In this document: positions 1 to 4,968 of the stretch, in pieces
How the letters are laid out: the number at the start of each line of letters is the position of its first letter
Position numbering within the stretch: the stretch's first letter is position 1
Source: an uncultured Collinsella sp.
Lineage (GTDB): Bacteria > Actinomycetota > Coriobacteriia > Coriobacteriales > Coriobacteriaceae
DNA length: 5,400 bases
Assembly (NCBI GenBank): GCA_902388545.1
Contig: CABMPS010000137.1
Span: 1-5,400 of the forward strand
Direction of reading: 5' to 3'
Program-made: the position numbers and the translations under genes
Notes under the pieces: generated by a model
The model's database searches: none
Seen by the model: only the letters and a program-made list of their open reading frames with translations
Told to the model about the DNA's origin: nothing

Positions 1-609
1 GCTGCCGGTGCCGGCGCGGGCCGCAGCCGTGCTCGCAAGGGCGGCGACCTGTCGCTGACCGTCGATGTGACGGCCGAGGACGCGTTCCGCGGCGTGACGC
101 ACAAGGTCACCTATCGCATTCCCTCGACAGGCGAGCAGCAAACCATTACGGTCTCGGTTCCCGCAGGTGCGGTCGACGGCGGCAAACTACGCTACAAGCG
201 TCGCGGCGAGTATGGCGTTGCGGGTGGCGAGCGCGGCGACCTGGTCGTGACCACGCATGTGGAGGAGCACCCGCTGTTTAAGCGCAAGGGTGCCGATGTG
301 ACCATGGAGGTACCGATCTCGGTTTACGAGGCGGCGCTCGGCTGCACGGTGGATGTGCCCACACCCGGCGGCGCGACGGTTCGTCTGAAGGTGCCGGCGG
401 GCACCCAGACGGGCAAGAAGTTCCGCTTTAAGGAGATGGGCGCGCCCGATGTTAAGCACCGTGGCCGCACGGGCGCGCTGCTCGTCGAGATCAAGGTGCA
501 GGTTCCCACGAACCTGTCCGACGATGAACGCGATGCCATGACCAAGCTGCGCGAGGCCGACACGCGCGACTATCGCGAGAAGGTCAATCGTTACAAGGCG
601 ACGTACTAG
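1..609 (+). CDS. dnaJ: DnaJ co-chaperone, zinc-finger-less type, 3' part (5' end outside window)
   Basis: The frame is open from base 1 and ends at TAG 607-609, giving 202 visible residues. They begin in a Gly/Ala/Arg-rich linker (AAGAGAGRSRARKGG), the usual join between the J domain and the substrate-binding region. Two beta-sandwich C-terminal domains follow: the first from GDLSLTVDVTAEDAFRGV to about residue 90, the second around GADVTMEVPISVYEAALGCTVDVPTPGG. The closing helix (SDDERDAMTKLREA) is the dimerisation tail. No CxxCxGxG repeats interrupt the first domain, so this is a class B (CbpA-like) protein rather than classical zinc-finger DnaJ. In the family, such proteins bind unfolded cytosolic clients and stimulate DnaK ATP hydrolysis through the J domain, which is outside the window. 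hspR follows after 72 bases, as at the end of actinobacterial dnaK-grpE-dnaJ-hspR operons. The upstream genes are inferred, not seen. Confidence 0.94.
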   Translation, partial: AAGAGAGRSRARKGGDLSLTVDVTAEDAFRGVTHKVTYRIPSTGEQQTITVSVPAGAVDGGKLRYKRRGEYGVAGGERGDLVVTTHVEEHPLFKRKGADVTMEVPISVYEAALGCTVDVPTPGGATVRLKVPAGTQTGKKFRFKEMGAPDVKHRGRTGALLVEIKVQVPTNLSDDERDAMTKLREADTRDYREKVNRYKATY

Positions 610-681
610 GGCGGTCGCGGCGCACGCCCACGCCCGCGGGCTTATGATGGACGATAACGAGACGGAAAGGGGTCAGGTAGC

Positions 682-1098
682 ATGGCCGAGGACAATAGGA
701 ACAAACCGCTGTACATGATCAGCGTGGCGGCCGAGCTGACCGGCATGCACCCGCAGACTCTGCGCGTCTACGAGTCCAAGGGCTTGGTGAACCCCCAGCG
801 CTCGGGCGGCAACACGCGTCTGTATTCGCGTGCCGATATCGAGCGCCTGGAGCTCATCAACCAGCTGACTGACGAGGGCATCAACCTTGCCGGCGTGGTG
901 CGCATCCTCGATATGAAGGAGCGTGCCGAGGAGCGCGAGCGCGAGAACGAAAAGCTCCGCGCCCGCGTGCGCCAGCTCGAGGACGAGCTGCACGAGTATA
1001 AGATGCAGAAGAAGATCACCGCCCTGGCCCCGCGCGATGGCTCGGTTAACCCCGAGCAAGTCATGCGCAAGCTACTGGGCGCCGGCGGAGATCTCTAG
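682..1098 (+). CDS. hspR: HspR, MerR-family heat-shock repressor
   Basis: The 138-residue protein opens with a MerR-type winged helix-turn-helix: YMISVAAELTGMHPQTLRVYESKGLV (residues 11-36), then the wing (GGNTRLYSRADIERLE), then DEGINLAGVVRIL. The MHPQTLR recognition helix and the NLAGV motif are characteristic of HspR. Residues of roughly 75-115 are charged and heptad-like (ERAEERERENEKLRARVRQLEDEL), the expected dimerisation coiled coil. No effector-binding domain follows, as usual for HspR. The start is ATG 682, with an A/G-rich Shine-Dalgarno (GAAAGGGG, 665-672) nine bases ahead. In actinobacteria HspR binds HAIR palindromes at dnaK and clpB promoters with DnaK as co-repressor, coupling chaperone supply to demand. 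Placement directly after dnaJ fits that autoregulatory loop. No HAIR site (CTTGAGT-N7-ACTCAAG) was found here; the operator is presumably upstream of dnaK. Confidence 0.94.
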   Translation: MAEDNRNKPLYMISVAAELTGMHPQTLRVYESKGLVNPQRSGGNTRLYSRADIERLELINQLTDEGINLAGVVRILDMKERAEERERENEKLRARVRQLEDELHEYKMQKKITALAPRDGSVNPEQVMRKLLGAGGDL

Positions 1099-1126
1099 GT
1101 TCCGCCGTTCTGACGAACGGCGGACC
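1098..1126 (+). terminator. Hairpin at the hspR stop codon, no T-tract
   Basis: TCCGCCGTTC (1101-1110) and GAACGGCGGA (1115-1124) form a perfect 10-bp stem with a TGAC loop. GG (1098-1099) and CC (1125-1126) can lengthen it past one bulged T. It begins at the last base of the hspR stop codon. No U-run follows, so it is more likely a 3'-end stabiliser or pause hairpin than a complete intrinsic terminator. The true terminator lies 45 bases further on. Confidence 0.5.
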
Positions 1127-1138
1127 AGTTGACGCTGC

Positions 1139-1238
1139 GCGCCGTCCAGGGCGACAATTTGTCATTCAAAGGGCAAGGCATGACCAGAAGGTCTATGCCT
1201 TGCCTTTTTCATGCCAACTTGTTCGCTCTGGACGGCGC
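1139..1238. repeat. Long inverted repeat enclosing the hspR terminator
   Basis: The left arm 1139-1157 (GCGCCGTCCAGGGCGACAA) is complementary to the right arm 1219-1238, apart from one G.U position and one extra base in the right arm. The arms are 61 bases apart and enclose the complete intrinsic terminator at 1171-1209. A short palindrome, GACAATTTGTC (1153-1163), overlaps the inner edge of the left arm. In RNA the whole segment could fold as one extended stem with the terminator hairpin at its tip. It could be a nested terminator or a relic of a small palindromic element; the sequence alone does not decide. Confidence 0.6.
1171..1209 (+). terminator. Intrinsic terminator of the dnaJ-hspR operon
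   Basis: GGCAAGGCAT (1172-1181) pairs perfectly with ATGCCTTGCC (1195-1204). The stem continues inward as GACC (1182-1185) with GGTC (1190-1193) past one bulged T, closing on an AGAA loop. TTTTT (1205-1209) follows immediately. This is a textbook Rho-independent terminator on the plus strand, 73 bases after the hspR stop. Confidence 0.9.
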
Positions 1239-1288
1239 TCGCTGTCCGTCCTCTGCCTGCGGCGTTGCCTTGCTCCGGATGCGGTAGG

Positions 1289-1337
1289 GTAGTCATTGGG
1301 GACGTTCTTAAATGACTAGTCGAAAGGGACGCTCTTG
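1289..1337. repeat. REP-like hairpin with GGGGACGTTCTT core
   Basis: TAGTCATT (1290-1297) and AATGACTA (1311-1318) form an 8-bp stem around the loop GGGGACGTTCTTA. A GTAG tetranucleotide spans the foot of the stem (1289-1292). The loop core recurs as GGGACGCTCTT at 1326-1336, in direct orientation with one mismatch over 11 bases. A hairpin with GTAG at its base is the layout of REP elements processed by REP-associated Y1 tyrosine transposases (RAYTs). Assignment to that class is by resemblance; no transposase gene lies in the window. Confidence 0.5.
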
Positions 1338-1459
1338 CACAAAATCTTCCGGCCCTCGACCGGCACGTCCTTTACTTTACCTAGATAAAGTGAACGTGCA
1401 GATTCGTAACCAACTCGCAACCGTTCTATGGCACGATATTGAACGAATGTATGCTATGC

Positions 1460-1476
1460 GCCCAAATCTTTTGGGC
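1460..1476 (+). promoter_or_regulatory. 7-bp palindrome directly before the aconitase ribosome binding site
   Basis: GCCCAAA (1460-1466) and TTTGGGC (1470-1476) are perfectly complementary around a TCT spacer, five bases before the GGGAG Shine-Dalgarno (1482-1486). It could be an operator for a dimeric regulator or a leader-RNA hairpin affecting translation. The stretch around it (about 1370-1475) is AT-richer than the genes, as expected of a promoter region. I found no convincing -35/-10 pair; TATGCT (1450-1455) is the best -10-like hexamer but lacks a good -35. Confidence 0.4.
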
Positions 1477-1491
1477 AGAGTGGGAGACAGT

Positions 1492-3792
1492 ATGGTCAAG
1501 CTGTACGAGGACGGCATCTACCTGCGCGGCGGCAGCGAGGTCGTGCCTGCGGCCGAGGCTGCCGAGCGCGGCATTACGCAGGCGCCCGAGGATGCCAAAC
1601 GCGGAACCATCGCGCATTCGATCCTCCAGGCACACAATACGTCCGGCGACCCCGAGGCGCTCAAGATTCGCTTCGACGCCATGGCGAGCCACGACATCAC
1701 CTTTGTCGGCATCATCCAGACGGCGCGTGCCTCGGGCATGGAGCAGTTCCCGCTGCCCTACGTGCTCACCAATTGCCATAACTCGCTGTGCGCCGTGGGC
1801 GGCACCATCAACGAGGACGACCACGTCTTTGGCCTCTCCGCGGCCAAGAAGTACGGCGGCATCTTCGTCCCGCCGCACATCGCCGTTATCCACTCCTTTA
1901 TGCGTGAGAACTTTGCCGGTTGCGGCAAGATGATCCTGGGTTCCGACTCGCACACCCGCTACGGCGCCCTAGGCACCATGGCCGTGGGTGAGGGCGGCGG
2001 CGAGCTGGCCAAGCAGTTGCTGCGCGACACCTACGATGTCGCCTATCCCGGCGTCGTTGCCATCTACCTCACGGGTGCCCCGCGCCCCGGCGTCGGCCCG
2101 CACGACGTGGCGCTCGCCATCATCCGCGCCGTCTTTGCCAAGGGCTACGTTAAGAACAAGGTCATGGAGTTCGTGGGCCCCGGCATCTCGAGCATGACGA
2201 CCGACTACCGCAACGGCGTCGACGTCATGACCACCGAGACCACCTGCCTGTCGAGCATCTGGGCCACCGACGAGGACACGCACGCATTCCTGACCATGCA
2301 CGGCCGCGGCGACGACTACCGCGAGCTCAAGCCCGCCGATGTCGCCTACTACGACGGCTGCGTCGAGGTCGACTTGTCGAGCATCAAGCCCATGATCGCG
2401 CTGCCGTTCCATCCTTCCAACGGCTTTGAGATCGACGAGCTCAATGAGAACCTCGAGGACATCCTTCACGAGGTGGAGCTTGAGGCCGCCAAGATCGGCG
2501 AGGGTAAGACGCACTTTAGCCTGCTCGACAAGATCGTCGACGGCAAACTGCACGTGCAGCAGGGCGTTATCGCCGGCTGCTCGGGCGGCAACTACGACTC
2601 CGTGGTCCAGGCTGCCCGCGTGCTCAAGGGCGCCAACACCGGCTGCGGCGAGTTCTCGCTGTCGGTCTATCCCACGAGCCAGCCCGTGGCGCTCGAACTC
2701 ACGCGTCGCGGCTATATCTACGACCTTATGGAGGCCGGCGCGATCGTGCGCACGGCGTTCTGCGGCCCGTGCTTTGGCGCCGGCGACACGCCTGCCAACA
2801 ACGGCCTGTCCATCCGCCACACCACGCGCAATTTCCCCAACCGCGAGGGTTCCAAGCCGGGTAATGGCCAGCTGAGCGCTGTGGCTCTGATGGACGCCCG
2901 CTCCATCGCGGCGACGGCTGCCAACGGCGGCGTCCTGACGCCGGCGACCGACCTGCCCGAGGAGACTTGGGACGAGGCCTGCGAGTACACCTTTGACGAC
3001 GCTCCCTACAAGAAGCGCGTGTACTGGGGCTTTGGCAAGGCCGAGCCGGCAGACGAGCTGGTCGAGGGTCCCAACATCAAGCCGTGGCCCGCGATGGAGC
3101 CGCTCGGCGACGACATCCTGCTTAAGGTGTGCTCCAAGATCATGGACCCGGTCACCACGACCGACGAGCTCATTCCCTCGGGCGAGACGAGTTCCTTCCG
3201 CTCCAACCCGCTGGGTCTGGCCGAGTTTACGCTGAGCCGCCGCGATCCGGCCTACGTGGGTCGCTCCAAGGAGGTCGACGCCGTGGAGAAGCGCCGCGTG
3301 GCCGGCGAGGCCACGGGCGACCTGGCGGCGCTCAATGCCGAGCTTGCCGGTGTGTTTGAGGCGCTGACCGGCGCGGGCGTCGCGGCCGATGCCAAGGCGA
3401 CCGAGTTTGGCTCCATGCTCTATGCCAAGAAGCCCGGTGACGGTTCCGCCCGCGAGCAGGCCGCGAGCTGCCAGCGCGTAATTGGCGGCCTGGCCAACAT
3501 CGTTCACGAGTGCGCCACCAAGCGCTATCGCTCCCACGTCATGAACTGGGGCATGGTGCCCTTCCAGATGGAGGCCGAGCCCAACTTTGAGGTGGGCGAC
3601 TACGTCTTTGTGCCGGGCATCCGTGCCGCGCTCGATGGCGACCTCAAGAACATCGCCGCCTACGTGGTGCGCGCCGATGGTGCGGTCGAGCAGATTGAGC
3701 TCTACATTGCCGATATGACAGCCGAAGAACGTGCCATCGTCAAGGCCGGCTGCCTGATCAACTACAACAAGTTCAAGGCCGCTGCCGAGTAA
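1492..3792 (+). CDS. Aconitase-superfamily hydratase, YbhJ-like, [4Fe-4S] enzyme
   Basis: This 766-residue cytoplasmic protein belongs to the aconitase superfamily, whose members reversibly dehydrate and rehydrate hydroxy-acids at a [4Fe-4S] cluster. [18 protein letters not shown] and LGSDSHT (149-155) match the aconitase HPGSGIIHQ and GTDSHT region. Cluster cysteines are C363 ([10 protein letters not shown]) and C424/C427 (FCGPCFGAG), with spacings of 61 and 3, close to 63 and 3 in mitochondrial aconitase. Substrate arginines appear in RNFPNR (R446, R451). The C-terminal swivel domain carries GSAREQ: S652 and R654 fit the catalytic Ser and Arg of GSSRE, with Ala between them. Near the C-terminus is [13 protein letters not shown]. 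The length suits the YbhJ-like hydratase branch. The substrate may be citrate/isocitrate or a related acid. I start at ATG 1492 (GGGAG five bases upstream) because the open frame back to 1312 encodes 60 residues without family resemblance and begins inside a REP-like hairpin. The gene stands alone between terminators. Confidence 0.9.
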   Translation: MVKLYEDGIYLRGGSEVVPAAEAAERGITQAPEDAKRGTIAHSILQAHNTSGDPEALKIRFDAMASHDITFVGIIQTARASGMEQFPLPYVLTNCHNSLCAVGGTINEDDHVFGLSAAKKYGGIFVPPHIAVIHSFMRENFAGCGKMILGSDSHTRYGALGTMAVGEGGGELAKQLLRDTYDVAYPGVVAIYLTGAPRPGVGPHDVALAIIRAVFAKGYVKNKVMEFVGPGISSMTTDYRNGVDVMTTETTCLSSIWATDEDTHAFLTMHGRGDDYRELKPADVAYYDGCVEVDLSSIKPMIALPFHPSNGFEIDELNENLEDILHEVELEAAKIGEGKTHFSLLDKIVDGKLHVQQGVIAGCSGGNYDSVVQAARVLKGANTGCGEFSLSVYPTSQPVALELTRRGYIYDLMEAGAIVRTAFCGPCFGAGDTPANNGLSIRHTTRNFPNREGSKPGNGQLSAVALMDARSIAATAANGGVLTPATDLPEETWDEACEYTFDDAPYKKRVYWGFGKAEPADELVEGPNIKPWPAMEPLGDDILLKVCSKIMDPVTTTDELIPSGETSSFRSNPLGLAEFTLSRRDPAYVGRSKEVDAVEKRRVAGEATGDLAALNAELAGVFEALTGAGVAADAKATEFGSMLYAKKPGDGSAREQAASCQRVIGGLANIVHECATKRYRSHVMNWGMVPFQMEAEPNFEVGDYVFVPGIRAALDGDLKNIAAYVVRADGAVEQIELYIADMTAEERAIVKAGCLINYNKFKAAAE

Positions 3793-3806
3793 CGCACTTA
3801 ATTGTC

Positions 3807-3882
3807 CGCCCGGGGCTTACCCTTTCCCGCCCGCTCACGCGCTTCGCGAGGGTCGCGTTCGGGAAAGGAAAAGCCCCGGGCG
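3807..3882 (+). terminator. Long GC-rich hairpin after the aconitase-like gene
   Basis: CGCCCGGGGCTT (3807-3818) pairs perfectly with AAGCCCCGGGCG (3871-3882). After a 2x2 internal loop, CCTTTCCCG (3821-3829) pairs perfectly with CGGGAAAGG (3860-3868). The tip contains a smaller CGCG-CTT-CGCG hairpin (3838-3848). The stem starts 14 bases after the stop codon. Only ATTT follows rather than a clear T-tract, so it may terminate weakly or protect the mRNA 3' end. Confidence 0.65.
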
Positions 3883-3938
3883 ACATTTCCGCGTTCTCGT
3901 TGGGTCTTGAGGGACGCTAATAAATAGACTTGCTTGAT

Positions 3939-3970
3939 GCCGCCTCTTTTTATTGGGGCGGCTTCTTTTT
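3939..3970 (+). terminator. Intrinsic terminator, second after the aconitase-like gene
   Basis: GCCGCCTC (3939-3946) pairs with GGGGCGGC (3955-3962), with one G.U, around the AT-rich loop TTTTTATT. TTCTTTTT (3963-3970) follows, a good U-tract on the plus strand. It lies 147 bases past the aconitase stop with no gene between, so it is either a backup terminator or the end of a short untranslated transcript. Its last bases are one copy of a 12-base direct repeat (3958-3969). Confidence 0.75.
3958..3969 (+). repeat. 12-base direct repeat, left copy
   Basis: GCGGCTTCTTTT here is identical to 4889-4900. This copy forms the right arm and T-tract of the terminator at 3939-3970, and ends eight bases before the left palindrome (3978-4012). 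The right copy starts nine bases beyond the right palindrome. The symmetry suggests a target-site duplication around an inserted segment, but a chance match of a terminator-like string is possible. Confidence 0.6.
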
Positions 3971-3977
3971 GTTGAAA

Positions 3978-4012
3978 ACCACCACAAAGGGGGCAGGCAC
4001 CTTTGTGGTGGT
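3978..4012. repeat. REP-like palindrome, left copy
   Basis: ACCACCACAAAGG (3978-3990) and CCTTTGTGGTGGT (4000-4012) form a perfect 13-bp stem with the 9-base loop GGGCAGGCA. The reverse complement of the copy at 4845-4879 differs at a single loop base. Read on the minus strand, the stem is followed by TTTC, so it could also act as a weak terminator for the minus-strand gene ending at 4066. The GGGGCAGGCACC core resembles the REP core GGTGCCTGTCCCC. Confidence 0.85.
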
Positions 4013-4065
4013 GGGGACGAGCTCGATGCTGTTGTGATCGTTGAGCGGCATGTTAATGGGTGGCT

Positions 4066-4734
4066 CTACAGAATTTCATCTGGGCTGGCGGGTTTGGTTG
4101 TTTTGGGGATGCCGAGTTTGGATGACGCGAAATCGTCAACATTGTCCTTAATTCCGTCTTTGGTGTAGACAGTGACCATATAGGTGCTGTGTCCGAATTC
4201 GCCCTTGTCGCGTGTTGCCCAGGCATCCCAGTAGGCGGCCCCGTTTCGCCCTTTGATTTTTCCGACACGGCGGAGTTCTGTTCGCTTTAATTTCTGGTTG
4301 CTATAGATGGTTCGACCGGCCTCCTCGGTGAGCCCGCACTGTCCAAGCATCTTGTCGAGGACTTGGTTCATGTGGCGCTCATCGGTGTTTGGTGCGTAGT
4401 CGTAGGCGAGGGTGATGAAGTCGAGTGGCTGGTCGTCGATTAGATAGTTTAGCGTCTGAGGTCCAAGGCAGAAATAGGGGGAGCATCCGTCGATCTGACC
4501 GAGCAGTGGCAACTTTGACTGCCAACTTCCGGTGGGAATTCCATCTTCGTAAAACACGCCGCGACAGATAAAGGAGAGCGAGGTGGCACGCGAGCCGGCG
4601 TCGACCATTCCGCATAAATCGAAGGGCGAGGTGATACCAAGGGAAAAGGGCGTGATGACGATAAGGAAGAGCATCACGATGGGTATGGCGAGAATGGCGA
4701 TGACGTTGCGACCGGTGGAATGAGGCGGCTTCAT
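4066..4734 (-). CDS. Small single-pass membrane protein of unknown function
   Basis: I do not recognise a family for this 222-residue protein. A short N-terminus (MKPPHSTGRN) precedes one strongly hydrophobic segment at about residues 11-30 (VIAILAIPIVMLFLIVITPF), so it is probably an uncleaved signal anchor with the rest outside the membrane. The outer part has five cysteines (C41, C57, C84, C89, C133), possibly forming disulfides, a tyrosine/aspartate-rich middle (FITLAYDYAPNTDER) and a basic stretch (QKLKRTELRRVGKIKGRNG). The C-terminal tail is polar. The start is ATG 4734-4732 because GAGGAG (4740-4745, complement) sits five bases upstream; an ATG six codons further out lacks this fit. 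GC is about 54% (counted over 4081-4680) against about 65% in a sampled part of the aconitase-like gene. It is flanked by two REP-like palindromes and diverges from the gene at 4969. It could instead be a cleaved secreted protein. Confidence 0.75.
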   Translation of the reverse strand: MKPPHSTGRNVIAILAIPIVMLFLIVITPFSLGITSPFDLCGMVDAGSRATSLSFICRGVFYEDGIPTGSWQSKLPLLGQIDGCSPYFCLGPQTLNYLIDDQPLDFITLAYDYAPNTDERHMNQVLDKMLGQCGLTEEAGRTIYSNQKLKRTELRRVGKIKGRNGAAYWDAWATRDKGEFGHSTYMVTVYTKDGIKDNVDDFASSKLGIPKTTKPASPDEIL

Positions 4735-4739
4735 ATGCG

Positions 4740-4745
4740 CTCCTC
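4740..4745 (-). promoter_or_regulatory. Shine-Dalgarno deciding the start of the minus-strand membrane gene
   Basis: GAGGAG on the minus strand lies five bases before ATG 4734-4732. It favours that start over the in-frame ATG at 4752-4750, which would place this motif inside the coding region. Confidence 0.75.
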
Positions 4746-4844
4746 GAGACAAAGATCTGTTGAGGATAGGCAGAAATGGATATGTTCAGAGAGCAATTCA
4801 AGTTTAATCTCATTGCGCGAGATGGTCGACCGTTAGCGTCGAAA

Positions 4845-4879
4845 ACCACCACAAAGGTGCCTGTCCCCTTTGTGGTGGT
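4845..4879. repeat. REP-like palindrome, right copy
   Basis: ACCACCACAAAGG (4845-4857) and CCTTTGTGGTGGT (4867-4879) form a perfect 13-bp stem with the 9-base loop TGCCTGTCC. The loop is inverted relative to the left copy at 3978-4012 (34 of 35 bases identical after reverse complement). The base preceding context, GTCGAAA, matches GTTGAAA before the left copy in the direct orientation. It lies between the divergent starts at 4734 and 4969, upstream of the plus-strand promoter. Confidence 0.85.
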
Positions 4880-4888
4880 GAGGAGCGC

Positions 4889-4900
4889 GCGGCTTCTTTT
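4889..4900 (+). repeat. 12-base direct repeat, right copy
   Basis: GCGGCTTCTTTT is identical to 3958-3969 and begins nine bases after the right palindrome. Its last two T residues form the start of the candidate -35 element TTGGTA of the downstream gene, so this copy has become part of a promoter rather than a terminator. Confidence 0.6.
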
Positions 4901-4927
4901 GGTAATAGTGTTAGCTGGCGGTATCAT
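4899..4927 (+). promoter_or_regulatory. Candidate sigma-70-type promoter of the right-hand membrane gene
   Basis: TTGGTA (4899-4904) matches the -35 consensus at four of six bases, and TATCAT (4922-4927) matches the -10 at five of six. The spacer is exactly 17 bases. Transcription would begin near 4934, leaving a leader of about 35 bases to GTG 4969. The promoter lies immediately outside the REP palindrome and overlaps the 12-base repeat. Confidence 0.55.
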
Positions 4928-4968
4928 TAGTGCAGGTGGCGAAGGTTTGCATTGTGGGGTGTTTTGCC

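Larger units (their letters stand above)
3970..4888. mobile_element. Candidate REP-bounded non-autonomous cassette
   Basis: This segment lies exactly between the two copies of GCGGCTTCTTTT. Near each edge it carries a 35-base palindrome (3978-4012 and 4845-4879). Inside is one minus-strand gene for a small membrane protein and no transposase. The two palindromes match 34 of 35 bases when one is reverse-complemented. Seen: the repeats and their symmetric placement. Known: REP-type hairpins can be mobilised in trans by RAYT transposases. Inferred: that the whole unit moved together. Two independent REP insertions plus a chance 12-mer would look the same. Confidence 0.35.

Noticed and set aside
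632..648. Internal hspR promoter: palindrome GCCCGCGGGC followed by TATGAT
   Set aside because: TATGAT (643-648) is a good -10 match, but no -35-like hexamer lies 16-18 bases upstream. Co-transcription with dnaJ explains hspR expression. Kept only as a weak possibility.
1239..1491. Riboswitch or tRNA in the leader before the aconitase-like gene
   Set aside because: No cloverleaf, conserved riboswitch core or anti-terminator/terminator pair could be recognised. The stretch is explained by the REP-like hairpin and a short palindrome.
1969..3537. 522-codon open frame on the minus strand inside the aconitase-like gene
   Set aside because: It is antisense to a gene with clear family motifs. Its Ala/Gly/Val/Arg/Leu/His-rich composition is what high-GC coding DNA gives on the opposite strand, and no ribosome binding site or known motif was seen.
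3906..3920. HspR operator (HAIR) half-site CTTGAG
   Set aside because: The matching ACTCAAG half is absent at the required spacing, and no heat-shock gene follows.
3953..4168. 71-codon plus-strand frame across the left palindrome
   Set aside because: It starts inside a terminator hairpin, crosses the REP palindrome and overlaps the 3' end of the minus-strand gene. It has no protein-like features.
4734..4830. Promoter for the minus-strand membrane gene (TTAAAC, 17 bases, CATATC on the complement)
   Set aside because: Both hexamers match consensus at only three of six bases, which is not enough to call.
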